DNA from: Aeromicrobium sp. 9AM
GTDB lineage: Bacteria; Actinomycetota; Actinomycetes; Propionibacteriales; Nocardioidaceae
Length of the DNA stretch: 64,000 nucleotides
NCBI RefSeq assembly: GCF_902506105.1
Contig: NZ_LR733303.1
Location: 744,001 to 808,000, forward strand
Direction of reading: 5' to 3'
Every line of letters starts with the position of its first letter. Within the stretch, counting starts at the first letter, position 1. The notes under the pieces are model-generated. The model was not told the DNA's origin. It did not search any database and saw nothing but the letters and a program-made list of their open reading frames with translations. This document shows, piece after piece, positions 35,582 through 44,899 of the stretch. Position numbers and translations under genes: made by a program.

Positions 35582-36358
35582 TCACCTCCAGACCCCTTCG
35601 CCCGTGAGCCCCTCGGGGATGGGCGGCTGTCCCGTGTGCGCGTGGACGTGGGCGTGGTCCTCCCCGACGAGGCCCTCGCACGGACCCTCGTACGCGACCT
35701 CGCCCGCATGCAGCACGATGGCGCGATCGATCAGTGGGCGCAGGGGGCCGAGCTCGTGGGCGACGAGCAGCACCGACGTGCCCTCGTGCACGAGACCACC
35801 GAGCAGCTCGGCGAGGGACTCCTGGTTGTCATGGTCCACCCCGGCCGTCGGCTCATCCATGATCAGCAGCTCTGCCTGCGAGGCGAGGGCGCGGGCGATC
35901 AGCACCCGCTGTTGCTGGCCACCCGAGAGCTCGCTGAGCGACGAGCGATGACGGTCCGGCAGTCCCACTCGCGAGATCGCGGCGTCGACCGCTGCGGCGT
36001 CGGCTTTGGTGCTCCAACCGAAGAGCCGGCGGTGGGCGAGCCGGCCGCTCATCACGACCTCATGGACGGTCGCGGGCACGCCAGCGACGGCACGTGAGCG
36101 CTGCGGGACATACCCGAGGCGGTGCCGGTCGTGGAAGCGGTCGAGCGGCGTGCCGAACAGCTCGACCGTGCCGTTGCTCATCGGGACCAGGCCGGTGGCC
36201 GCGCGGACGAACGTCGACTTGCCTGAACCGTTGGCGCCCAGCAGGGCCACGAACTCGCCGGCGGACACGTCGAGGTCGACCTGTCGCAGGACGGGCCGAC
36301 CATCGAGTGCCACGCTCACGCCGCGTGCCTTCAGCGGCTGCGTGCTGTCAGTGCTCAT
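35582..36358 (-). CDS. znuC: Zinc ABC transporter, ATP-binding protein
   Basis: 258 residues. Walker A is LLGANGSGKSTF, the Q-loop is YVPQ, the signature is ELSGGQQQRVLIARALAS, and Walker B is LLIMDEPTAGVD; the switch His is in LLVAHELG. A His-containing tail (DHAHVHAH) may bind zinc. The ATG at 36358 overlaps the znuA stop by 4 bp. It powers import through ZnuB. Confidence 0.93.
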   Translation of the reverse strand: MSTDSTQPLKARGVSVALDGRPVLRQVDLDVSAGEFVALLGANGSGKSTFVRAATGLVPMSNGTVELFGTPLDRFHDRHRLGYVPQRSRAVAGVPATVHEVVMSGRLAHRRLFGWSTKADAAAVDAAISRVGLPDRHRSSLSELSGGQQQRVLIARALASQAELLIMDEPTAGVDHDNQESLAELLGGLVHEGTSVLLVAHELGPLRPLIDRAIVLHAGEVAYEGPCEGLVGEDHAHVHAHTGQPPIPEGLTGEGVWR

Positions 36359-37275
36359 GAACAGGAGTTCGCCTTCCTCAGGGTCTCGAGGTTCTTGCGC
36401 ATGAGCGTCAGGTAGGTCTGGTCCTTGGTCGCGTCGGACAGCCCCTCGATGGGATCGAGCGTAGCGGTCGTCGCGCCGGTCTCCTTGGCGATCGTGTCGG
36501 CGATCGCCGGGCTGACCAGCTCTTCGGTGAAGATCGTGGTGATCTTCTCCTTGCGGACGAGGTCCGTGATGTCGGCGAGCTGTGCCGGCGACGGCTCGTT
36601 GGAGGGGTCGATGCCGGCGATCGGCACCTGGGTCAGGTCGTAGCGGGCCGCGAGGTACTGGAACGCAGCATGGCTCGTGACGATCGTGCGCGTCTTGCAG
36701 GTCTTGAGCCCGGTGGCGAAGTCCGTGCCGAGCGTCTGCAGGTCGGAGACCAGCTTCGAGGCATTGGCGGCGTAGTCGGACGCGTGATCGGGGTCGACGG
36801 CCGACAGCTTGGCCTCGACTGCCCTGGTCACGGCGACCATGTTCTCCGGGTCCAGCCACGTGTGCGGATCGATGTCATCGTGGTCGTGACCGTGACCCTC
36901 CTCCTCGGCGCCGGCCTGGAGCGGCTTGAGCTTGATGACGGAGGCGACGTCGACCGTGTCCTTCGGGGAGCGGTCGGCCTGCTTCACGGCGTCGTCGACG
37001 GCGGCCTGGAAGTGCTTCTCGTAGATCACGAGATCGGCACCCTGGACGGCGCCGACCTGCTTGGGCTTGAGCTCCAGGTCGTGCGGCTCGACGCCCGGCG
37101 ACGTCAGGTTGGCGACGTCCACATGGGTGCCCCCGACCTGCTCGGCGACGTACGCGAACGGGTAGAACGACGCGACCACGCTGGTCGTGCCGTCGTTGCC
37201 CTTCGCGGAGCTGCCACACGCGGCAAGGAGGAGGACGAGGGGCAGCGCGCCGAGCAGGGCGAGGGGCTTCTTCAT
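36355..37275 (-). CDS. znuA: Zinc ABC transporter, solute-binding lipoprotein
   Basis: 306 residues. The lipoprotein signal MKKPLALLGALPLVLLLAAC (Cys20) anchors it outside. It belongs to the cluster A-I metal-binding proteins: SFYPFAYVAEQVGG, and GVEPHDLELKPKQ with the first metal His. The acidic His-rich loop EEEGHGHDHDDIDPH at about residues 115-130 is a marker of zinc rather than manganese binding. SHAAFQYLAARYDL gives a further His ligand. The ATG at 37275 lies within the first Zur-like palindrome, so repressor binding would block the promoter and start. Confidence 0.95.
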   Translation of the reverse strand: MKKPLALLGALPLVLLLAACGSSAKGNDGTTSVVASFYPFAYVAEQVGGTHVDVANLTSPGVEPHDLELKPKQVGAVQGADLVIYEKHFQAAVDDAVKQADRSPKDTVDVASVIKLKPLQAGAEEEGHGHDHDDIDPHTWLDPENMVAVTRAVEAKLSAVDPDHASDYAANASKLVSDLQTLGTDFATGLKTCKTRTIVTSHAAFQYLAARYDLTQVPIAGIDPSNEPSPAQLADITDLVRKEKITTIFTEELVSPAIADTIAKETGATTATLDPIEGLSDATKDQTYLTLMRKNLETLRKANSCS

Positions 37276-37313
37276 GAGAACGATTCTCAAGTAGTTGGGA
37301 ATCATTGTCAACT
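37275..37313 (-). promoter_or_regulatory. Two Zur-box-like palindromes before znuA
   Basis: TGAGAA-CGA-TTCTCA (37275-37289) overlaps the znuA start. A second element runs from 37293 to 37313 with arms AGTTG and CAACT around a GGAATCATTGT core. Both resemble actinobacterial Zur sites (TGAnAATnATTnTCA-like). Two sites in tandem suggest cooperative or graded repression. Confidence 0.7.
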
Positions 37314-37332
37314 GACGACGGGGAGACCCGGC

Positions 37333-37354
37333 GTGACGTGGGTCACGGTATGCT
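37333..37354 (+). promoter_or_regulatory. Crp/GlxR-like site and -10 of the ABC ATPase gene
   Basis: GTGACGTGGGTCAC (37333-37346) fits GTGA-N6-TCAC, the Crp/GlxR consensus, within the longer palindrome CGTGAC...GTCACG. The -10 box TATGCT lies at 37349-37354. The operator covers the -35 region, so the regulator may repress or activate depending on its contacts. The 5' UTR would be about 65 bases. Confidence 0.55.
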
Positions 37355-37427
37355 GTCCGGGCACCACGTAATTCACCCATCACTCGGATCGTCCGGCACG
37401 TACCTGCCGGTGAAGGGAAACATCAGC

Positions 37428-38504
<1,077 letters not shown>

Positions 38505-38511
38505 CGCCTCT

Positions 38512-38556
38512 GGTCCTTGAGCTTGTCGGAAGGTCCTTTCGACAAGCTCAAGGACC
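38512..38556. repeat. Intergenic palindrome, possible bidirectional terminator
   Basis: GGTCCTTGAGCTTGTCG (38512-38528) and CGACAAGCTCAAGGACC (38540-38556) form a perfect 17-bp stem; the loop AAGGTCCTT is itself nearly palindromic. It sits between convergent genes. Elements with TTGAGCTTGTCG arms are known dispersed repeats in several actinobacteria, so this may be a REP-like copy used as a terminator. Confidence 0.7.
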
Positions 38557-38579
38557 GAGTCCGCCCAAGCAGCTTCGGC

Positions 38580-39350
38580 TCAGAATCGTTGCCAGTCGGG
38601 CTTGTTGTCCCAGGCCTCGCGGTAGTAGTCGGCCAGCCGCAGCTCGGTCGCTGCGGCCTCGTCGATCACGACGGTGGCCCGGGGGTGCAGCTGCAGGATC
38701 GAGGCCGGGCAGAACGCTGACACCGGGCCCTCGACGGCCGTCGCGACCGCACTGGCCTTGCCAGACCCGGTGGCGATGAGCACGAGATGCCCGGCGCCGA
38801 GGATCGTGCCCAGGCCCTGCGTCAGGACGTGCCGGGGCACGTCGTCCATCGAGTCGAAGAAGCGGGCGTTGTCCTCGCGAGTCTGGCGTGTCAGGGTCTT
38901 GACCCGGGTGCGCGACGCCAGGGACGAGCCGGGCTCGTTGAACCCGAGGTGGCCGTCGGTGCCGATGCCGAGCAGCTGGACGTCGACCCCGCCTGCATCG
39001 GCGATGGCCGCTTCGTAGCGAGCCGCCTCCGCGGGGATGTCCTGCGCCTCGCCGTCGGGGCCGTCGACCCGGTCCAGACCTGCCTCGTCGGTGAACTCGC
39101 GACGGATGACCGAGTGGTAGGACTCCGGGTGCGTACGGGGGAGTCCGACGTACTCGTCGAGCAAGAACGCCCGGCACTCGGCCAGGCTGAGCGCGCCCTC
39201 ACGGCGGCGGCGCACCAGCTCCCGGTACGCGGGGAGCGGCGACGAGCCCGTGGCCAGGCCGAGGACGGCGCCCGGACGTACGTGCGAGACCACGATGTCG
39301 GCGACGAGAACCCCTGCCGCGTCCGGGTCCGGGACGATCACGACCTCCAC
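38580..39350 (-). CDS. nagB: Glucosamine-6-phosphate deaminase
   Basis: 256 residues. NagB converts glucosamine-6-phosphate to fructose-6-phosphate and ammonia. Diagnostic parts are GLATGSSPLPAYRELVR, FLLDEYVGLPRTHPESY with the catalytic Asp, and GIGTDGHLGFNEPGSSL with the ring-opening His. A late ATGSGKA also fits. The GTG at 39350 (VEVVIVPDP) matches the family start and overlaps the kinase gene by 13 bp. It is the last gene of the minus-strand amino-sugar operon. Confidence 0.95.
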   Translation of the reverse strand: MEVVIVPDPDAAGVLVADIVVSHVRPGAVLGLATGSSPLPAYRELVRRRREGALSLAECRAFLLDEYVGLPRTHPESYHSVIRREFTDEAGLDRVDGPDGEAQDIPAEAARYEAAIADAGGVDVQLLGIGTDGHLGFNEPGSSLASRTRVKTLTRQTREDNARFFDSMDDVPRHVLTQGLGTILGAGHLVLIATGSGKASAVATAVEGPVSAFCPASILQLHPRATVVIDEAAATELRLADYYREAWDNKPDWQRF

Positions 39351-40270
39351 GAGCCAGCCTCCTCGTCTCCCGCACCCAACAGTGCGGCGCCCAGTGCACC
39401 GGCCGGATGTCCGGCCGGCAACCACCGTACGCGTTCGGCGATGCCGGCGAGGCGTCCCAACGACGTGTTCTCGTCGCTGCGGAGCTTGTGCAGGATGGCG
39501 TCGCGCAACGCAGGAGTCGCCGACACCACGCCTCCGGTCACCAGGACGCAGGTGACGTCGACGCTGTAGGCCAGCAGGCTGATGGCCTGCGCGATCCCAG
39601 ACGTCAGCTCGTCGCGGATCCGCACGGCGTCGAGGTCGCCGGCATCAGCGGCGTCGAACAGCTCGGCCGCGGTGCCGGCCCACTGCCGGCGTACGCCACT
39701 GCCTGACGCATACAGCTCGAGGCAGCCTCGGCGCCCGCACGGGCACAATGGCCCGGTCGGGTCGTGCACGAGATGCCCGATCTCTCCGGCCATGCCGCGC
39801 GATCCGTGCCGCAGGCGGCCGTCGAGCAGGAGCCCGGCGGCGATCCCGGTGCCCACGTTGAGCAGGGCGAGGTCGTCGACGTCCGATCCGTGCTCTCGGA
39901 GCCACTGCAAACCGCCCAGCGTCGCGGCCTTGACGTCGTTCTCCACGGTGGTCGGTGTGCCACCGGTCCCGGCGGAGACGGCGGCCGCGAGCTCGAGGGG
40001 GTTGCCGTCGAGGCCCAGGTTGACCGCATGCGTCACGGCGCCGCCGTGGACGATGCCGGGCACGCCGAGCCCGATGCTGACGATCTCGGCGTCGGCCGGC
40101 AGCGCTGACCGCAACGCCGTCACCATGTCGAGCGCGACGGCCACGACGCCGTCCGCGCCCTTGCGGGTCGGGTGCGTGGCCTCCGTGACGATGTCGTGCG
40201 GCTCGTGCGCAGTGACGGCGATGCCGTGAACCGTCGTGCCGCCGATGTCGAGGCCGAGCCGGATCTTCAT
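39338..40270 (-). CDS. ROK-family sugar kinase, probable N-acetylglucosamine kinase
   Basis: 310 residues. The phosphate-binding start LGLDIGGTTVHGIAV, the catalytic Asp in TVENDVKAATLGG, and the ROK zinc motif CPCGRRGCLELYASG are present; GMAGEIGHLVHD supplies the His ligand. There is no HTH, so it is a kinase rather than a regulator. Being between GH3 and nagB, it most likely phosphorylates GlcNAc released in the cytoplasm. Glucose or another N-acyl sugar remains possible. The start overlaps the GH3 stop by 4 bp. Confidence 0.88.
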   Translation of the reverse strand: MKIRLGLDIGGTTVHGIAVTAHEPHDIVTEATHPTRKGADGVVAVALDMVTALRSALPADAEIVSIGLGVPGIVHGGAVTHAVNLGLDGNPLELAAAVSAGTGGTPTTVENDVKAATLGGLQWLREHGSDVDDLALLNVGTGIAAGLLLDGRLRHGSRGMAGEIGHLVHDPTGPLCPCGRRGCLELYASGSGVRRQWAGTAAELFDAADAGDLDAVRIRDELTSGIAQAISLLAYSVDVTCVLVTGGVVSATPALRDAILHKLRSDENTSLGRLAGIAERVRWLPAGHPAGALGAALLGAGDEEAGSWRS

Positions 40271-41703
40271 CGCTCTCCCCGCATCGTCATGGCCAGTGCA
40301 TCGGTGAGCACGGTGGCCGACCCGTACGTACGCACCACACGGTCGTACGCGTCGAGCGCCGGATCGGGCCAGCCGAGCTCCACCAGGACGGTACGTGGAT
40401 TGGTGGCGAGCTGCTGCCGGATCCAGTCCCAGACCTCCGGGACTGCGGTGGCGCGGCGGACGACGACGGCGACCTCGCCGTCGAGCACGCCGGTGTGGAT
40501 GACGTCGTCGGCGGTCAGGTCGAGGAGATCACCACCGAGCTCCAGTAGGCCCCACGTCGTCTCGCCGACCGCGAGGTTGGTGCCGGTGTCGATGCGGACG
40601 ACCGTCGCCGGGCCGTCGAGGCGGGGCGCGCCGGCGACCAGGCCTGCGGCGACCTGTTCGGCCGCCTTGCGGGCCGCGGTGACGACCTCCTCGGAGTCGT
40701 CCGGCACGGTGATGCTGCTCCACGTCTCGCGAAGGACGTCGACGCGCTTCGCCGCTTCGGCGAGCCGGCTCAGCGGCAGCTCGCCGGCATCGACCGCCCG
40801 GCACACCGCCTCGACGGCTTCCTCGATGGCGCGCGGCGAGTCGGTCTGCTCAGGACCGAGGCACAGCAGGTCGGCCCCGGCGGCGAGCGCGAGCACCGCC
40901 GCACCTCCGATGCCGTGCACGGCGCTCGCTCCGGCCATGTCGAGCGCGTCGGTGACGATCACGCCACCGAAGCAGAGCTCGTCACGCAGCAGCCCGGTCA
41001 GCACGGCGCGACTGAGCGTCGCGGGTTCGTGGTCGTCGAACGCCTCCAGCAGCACGTGCGACGTCATGACGGTGGCGGCGGTGTCGACCACCGCGGCGAA
41101 CGGTACGAGCTCGCGGGAGCGGAGCAACTCGGCCGAGGCGCTGACGCGGGGGAGGCCCAGGTGCGAGTCGGCGCTGGTGTCGCCGTGACCGGGGAAGTGC
41201 TTGACCGATGCCGCGACGCCCTGCGAGGCGAGCCCTTCGACGTACGCGACGGTGTGCCGGGCGACGAGTGCCGGATCGGCGCCGAAGCTCCGCGTGCCGA
41301 TCACGGGATTGGCGGGGTTGCTGTTGATGTCGGCGCTCGGGGCGAGGTCGAGCCACACCCCGGCCCGTGCCAGCTCGGCGCCGATCCCGGCGGCGATCAC
41401 GTGCGTGGTGTCGACGTCGTCGTACGCGCCGAGGGCGGCATTGCCGGGGTAGGGGCTGCCCTCGCGGGCGTGCAGGCGCGTGACGTCGCCGCCCTCCTCG
41501 TCGAGCGCGAGCACCGCGGTCGGGTCGACCCGCCGCACAGCGCGAGCGAGGTCGGCGAGGTCCGACGACGGTGCCATGTTGTTGCCATAGAGGCAGATCC
41601 CGGCGAGACCCTCGGCGTACGCCGTGGGCAGCCAGTCGGGCACCTCCGGACCGGCGAACGCGCCGAGCATCACACCGTACGCGAGCCTTCGCAGCTGGCT
41701 CAT
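40267..41703 (-). CDS. Glycoside hydrolase family 3, NagZ-like beta-N-acetylglucosaminidase
   Basis: 478 residues, no signal peptide, so cytoplasmic. The GH3 catalytic region KHFPGHGDTSADSHLGLP holds the His-Asp dyad typical of NagZ-type enzymes, and GVIVTDALDM carries the nucleophile Asp. LALDEEGGDVTRLH is the substrate-binding strand. A second, C-terminal domain of about 150 residues follows. Its place between the importer and the GlcNAc kinase suggests it splits imported chitobiose or GlcNAc-containing disaccharides; phosphorolysis, known for some GH3 enzymes, cannot be excluded. It overlaps both neighbours by 4 bp. Confidence 0.88.
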   Translation of the reverse strand: MSQLRRLAYGVMLGAFAGPEVPDWLPTAYAEGLAGICLYGNNMAPSSDLADLARAVRRVDPTAVLALDEEGGDVTRLHAREGSPYPGNAALGAYDDVDTTHVIAAGIGAELARAGVWLDLAPSADINSNPANPVIGTRSFGADPALVARHTVAYVEGLASQGVAASVKHFPGHGDTSADSHLGLPRVSASAELLRSRELVPFAAVVDTAATVMTSHVLLEAFDDHEPATLSRAVLTGLLRDELCFGGVIVTDALDMAGASAVHGIGGAAVLALAAGADLLCLGPEQTDSPRAIEEAVEAVCRAVDAGELPLSRLAEAAKRVDVLRETWSSITVPDDSEEVVTAARKAAEQVAAGLVAGAPRLDGPATVVRIDTGTNLAVGETTWGLLELGGDLLDLTADDVIHTGVLDGEVAVVVRRATAVPEVWDWIRQQLATNPRTVLVELGWPDPALDAYDRVVRTYGSATVLTDALAMTMRGER

Positions 41704-42518
41704 CCCTTGACCGCCCCGCCGACCATGCCCGAGGTCATCCGGTTCTGCACGATCATGAACAAGATGATGACGGGTGCCGCGACGAGCGTGGCGCCGGCCA
41801 TCACGGCGGGCCAGTCGACTGCCTCGTTGGAGACGTCGGTCAGGCCCTTGAGCCACAGCGGCAGGGTGCGGTTGGACGGGTCCATCACGACGACCGCGAG
41901 GGTGTACTCGTTCCAGGCCTGCAGGAAGCCGTAGACGCTGCTCGCGACGAGGCCGGGGGCCAGCAGCGGGAACGTGATCGTGAAGAACGCGCGCGTACGG
42001 CTGCAGCCGTCCGTCATCGCGGCCTCCTCCAGGTCGATCGGGATGCCGTCGACGAACCCGCGCAGGATCCACACCGTGAACGGCAGGATGAGCGCGGTGT
42101 AGAGCAGGCCGAGGCCCACGACGCTGTTGAGCAGGCCCCAGTCGTTGAGCATCTTGTACTGGGAGATGAACAGGGCCTCGGGCGGGATCATCTGGATCGC
42201 GAGCACCGTGAAGATGAACGAGCGCCGGCCGCGGAACCTGAACCTGGAGATCGCGACCGCGGCGACGAACCCGCAGAGCACCGCGGCGACGATCGCCAGC
42301 AGGGTCACGGTCAGGCTCAGCTTGAGCGAGTCGACGAACGACTCGTCGAACACCCGGCCGAAGCCGGACGCGCTGAAGTCGGGCAGGAACGACGGGTTGG
42401 GGGAGCGGAGCGCCTTAACGGGCTGGAACGCGCTGTTGGCGATCCAGTAGACCGGGAACGCCCAGATGAGCGCGAGGACGATCGCGACGGCGCCCCACAG
42501 GCGGGCTCGGGCGTTCAT
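41700..42518 (-). CDS. Carbohydrate ABC transporter permease (MalG-type)
   Basis: 272 residues, six helices. The EAA loop is present as DLEEAAMTDGCSRTRAFFTITFPLLAPG, the contact site for the ATPase. IQMIPPEALFISQY and FLQAWNEYTLAVVV are typical of the MalG/CUT1 group. It forms the inner-membrane channel with the next permease. The start overlaps the previous stop (ATGA). Confidence 0.93.
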   Translation of the reverse strand: MNARARLWGAVAIVLALIWAFPVYWIANSAFQPVKALRSPNPSFLPDFSASGFGRVFDESFVDSLKLSLTVTLLAIVAAVLCGFVAAVAISRFRFRGRRSFIFTVLAIQMIPPEALFISQYKMLNDWGLLNSVVGLGLLYTALILPFTVWILRGFVDGIPIDLEEAAMTDGCSRTRAFFTITFPLLAPGLVASSVYGFLQAWNEYTLAVVVMDPSNRTLPLWLKGLTDVSNEAVDWPAVMAGATLVAAPVIILFMIVQNRMTSGMVGGAVKG

Positions 42519-43417
42519 CGGGGTTCCTCCTTGAGCAGGGACCGCACGTAGCGGAAGGTCAGCGCGAGCGTCAGCACCAGGACGAACATGGCCATCGCGG
42601 ACGCGGAGCCGTAGTCGTTCTGGCCAATGCCGATCGAGTAGATGTAGGTGCCCAGCAGGTGCGTCTCGCTCGGGGTGCCGCCGACGTTCTGCAGGAAGTT
42701 GATCTGCGCGAACACGCGCAGGTCCCACACGAGCTGCAGCAGCATGACGATCGTGAGCACGGGCTTGATCGTGGGGTAGACGATGTGGCGGAACCGCTGG
42801 ATCGCGGTCGCTCCGTCGAGGTGGCTCGCCTCGATCGTCTCGTCCGAGACCTGCGTCAGCGCCGCGTACGCCGTGAAGGCGACGAACGGCACGCTCATCC
42901 AGATGATGATGACGCTCGCGACGAAGAAGAACGAGAGCGGGTCGATGAGCCAGTTGTGGCCGTCGAAGCTGGCGAAGCCGAGCTTGCGCAGCGACCAGTT
43001 GACCAGGCCGTAGCGGGTGTCGAACAGCCACTGCCAGGCCGTCATCGCGGCAATGACCGGCATGGCCCAGGCCAGCAGCATGCTGACCTGCAGGATCAGC
43101 CGGGGCGCCGTCGCCACCCGCTTCATGAGGAGTGCCACGAGGATGCCGACGACCATCGTGATCGAGGCGTTGACGAGGCAGAACGCCAGGGACCGGGCGA
43201 TGACGGTCCACATCGTGCGGTCGGTGACGAGCTCGCGATAGTTGTCGAGGCCGACCCACGGGGCGGGCTGGCCGAACTGCTGGGCGCGACCGAACTCGTG
43301 GAACGACAGGACGAGCTGCCGGCCCAGGGGGTAGGCCATGCCGACGACCAGCACGAGGATGGCCGGGACCAGCAGGGCGTACGGTCCGGCCTTGCGCCTC
43401 AGACGTGTGCTGCTCAT
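42515..43417 (-). CDS. Carbohydrate ABC transporter permease (MalF-type)
   Basis: 300 residues, six helices. The N-terminal RKAGPYALLVPAILVLVVGMAYP and WVGLDNYRELV are typical, and the EAA loop is TIEASHLDGATAIQRFRHIVYPTIKP. Together with the MalG-type permease it accepts sugar from the lipoprotein at 43.6-44.8 kb. The gap upstream holds a complex repeat (43452-43574), which could lower expression of the permeases relative to the binding protein. Confidence 0.93.
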   Translation of the reverse strand: MSSTRLRRKAGPYALLVPAILVLVVGMAYPLGRQLVLSFHEFGRAQQFGQPAPWVGLDNYRELVTDRTMWTVIARSLAFCLVNASITMVVGILVALLMKRVATAPRLILQVSMLLAWAMPVIAAMTAWQWLFDTRYGLVNWSLRKLGFASFDGHNWLIDPLSFFFVASVIIIWMSVPFVAFTAYAALTQVSDETIEASHLDGATAIQRFRHIVYPTIKPVLTIVMLLQLVWDLRVFAQINFLQNVGGTPSETHLLGTYIYSIGIGQNDYGSASAMAMFVLVLTLALTFRYVRSLLKEEPR

Positions 43418-43451
43418 GCGGTCCCTCCCTTCCTGATCATCGTCGTGACGT

Positions 43452-43574
43452 GGTTTCGAGTCCCCCTACTCGCAGAGCTCGTGGGGGTGCCCCCACCGGC
43501 CGCGGGCGGCCTCCGCACCTCAACCACCGCTGGTTGAGGTGCGAAGCGAGCTCTGCGAGCGGAGCCTCGAAACC
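43452..43574. repeat. Nested multi-hairpin repeat between binding protein and permease genes
   Basis: Outer arms GGTTTCGAG (43452-43460) and CTCGAAACC (43566-43574) enclose CTCGCAGAGCTC/GAGCTCTGCGAG (43469-43480 and 43548-43559). Two internal hairpins follow: GTGGGGG-TG-CCCCCAC (43481-43496) and GCACCTCAACCA-CCGC-TGGTTGAGGTGC (43515-43542). It looks like a REP/BIME-type element. A related fragment, GAGGCCTCGAAACC, occurs at 48510-48523. Confidence 0.8.
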
Positions 43575-43579
43575 ATGTC

Positions 43580-44833
43580 CTACTTGTTGAGTGCTGCGTT
43601 GAGCTTGTCGTCGGTGGCCTTGGCCGCCGAGGCGACGTCATCGCCACTGGCGATCTTGCCGAAGAACTCCTCCATGACGCTGGCGCTCTCGACCGATGCC
43701 CACTCCGGCGATGCCGGGGTCAGCTTGGAGTTGCTCGCCGCTGCGACGGCAGCCTTGGCGAACTCGTCGTCGCCCATCAGGCCGGTGAACGAGTCGTTGG
43801 CCGGGCCGAGGCCGTTCTTGGCCAGCTGCTCCTGGAACTCGTCGCTGTAGATCAGCTTGAGCAGGTCGAACGAGAGGTCCTGGTTCTTGGACTTCGCCGA
43901 GATGCCCAGGTTGGAGCCGCCGGCGAACACCGGAGCGGCGCCGCCGTCGACACCCGGGAGCGGGAAGCCGCCGAGGTCCTTGGCCAGCTTCTCGTCGACA
44001 CTCCACCGCGCCCAGCTCGGCGCCATGAACATCGCGGCCTCGCCGTTGTTGTAGGCGGTCCAGGGCTCGGCGTCCTTGCCGTCCTTGGGTGCTGTGGTCG
44101 CCTTCTCGTACAGACCCTGCAGCTCGGTCAGGCCCTTGATGCTCTCGGGCGACGACAGGGTGGCGACCCACTTGCCGTCCTCCTGCTTGGCGATGTCACC
44201 GCCGTTGGCGAAGATCCAGCTGATGCCGTTGCGCCAGTCCTGCCCCGGGAGCCAGAAGCCGGAGAACTTCGAGTTGCCCTCGGACTTGAGCTGGGTCGCG
44301 GCCTTGTTGAAGCCCTCGAGCGTCGTCGGCACCTCGATGCCGGCGTCCTTGAACGCCTTCTTGCTGTAGAAGATGTAGCGCGAGCCCCAGTAGTAGGGGA
44401 CTGCGGAGACCTTGCCGTCGTACGTGCCGGCCTCGACGAAGCTCTTGGGACCGATGTTGCTGCCGAGGTCTTCGAGCTTGTCGGTCAGGTCGGTGAACGC
44501 GCCGACGCTCGTGAACGTCGCGGCCTGGGTGTTGCCGACCTCGACGACGTCGGGCGTCTTGTCGCTCTGGAGAGCGGTGTTGAGGCGGGGGATGAGCTCA
44601 CCCCAGTCGATGTGCTGCACCTTGAGGTTCTTGCCCTTGTGCTGCGCGGCGAACTCCTTGACGAGCCAGTCCTCCACCTTCTTGGGGGTGTCCTCCTTGC
44701 CGGCGAGCCACAGGGTCACGGTGTCCGAGCCGCCCTCTGCCTTGTCGCCGTCACTGCTGCCACCACAGGCGGCGAGTGCGGTCAGGGCGAGGGCTGTTGC
44801 CGCCGTCGCTGCCGCGATCTTGGTGAACTTCAT
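43580..44833 (-). CDS. Sugar ABC transporter solute-binding lipoprotein
   Basis: 417 residues. The lipoprotein signal ends LTALAAC (Cys23). The mature protein is a family 1 extracellular binding protein: VTLWLAGKEDTPKKVEDWLV, then VEVGNTQAATFTSVGAFTDL and AVPYYWGSRYIFYSKKAFKDAGI. Aromatic-rich parts such as FSGFWLPGQDWRNGISW fit carbohydrate stacking. By operon context the ligand is probably chitobiose or another GlcNAc oligosaccharide (DasA/NgcE-like), an inference. It is first in the operon, with AAAGAGG before the ATG; the ROK regulator lies upstream on the same strand. Confidence 0.92.
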   Translation of the reverse strand: MKFTKIAAATAATALALTALAACGGSSDGDKAEGGSDTVTLWLAGKEDTPKKVEDWLVKEFAAQHKGKNLKVQHIDWGELIPRLNTALQSDKTPDVVEVGNTQAATFTSVGAFTDLTDKLEDLGSNIGPKSFVEAGTYDGKVSAVPYYWGSRYIFYSKKAFKDAGIEVPTTLEGFNKAATQLKSEGNSKFSGFWLPGQDWRNGISWIFANGGDIAKQEDGKWVATLSSPESIKGLTELQGLYEKATTAPKDGKDAEPWTAYNNGEAAMFMAPSWARWSVDEKLAKDLGGFPLPGVDGGAAPVFAGGSNLGISAKSKNQDLSFDLLKLIYSDEFQEQLAKNGLGPANDSFTGLMGDDEFAKAAVAAASNSKLTPASPEWASVESASVMEEFFGKIASGDDVASAAKATDDKLNAALNK

Positions 44834-44899
44834 GAGTTGTCCTCTTTCGGGTCGTTCCTGGTCGTACGTCGTGGAGTTGGGCCGGACTGTGGGTGCAGG

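Noticed and set aside
35497..36859. N-terminal extensions of znuB and znuC reaching into upstream genes
   Set aside because: The extra residues are low-complexity; the internal ATGs at 35496 and 36358 have ribosome sites or stop-overlaps and begin the conserved proteins.
43452..43574. Insertion-sequence or MITE remnant
   Set aside because: Nested palindromes but no transposase fragment and no evident target-site duplication; a REP-like element explains it better.
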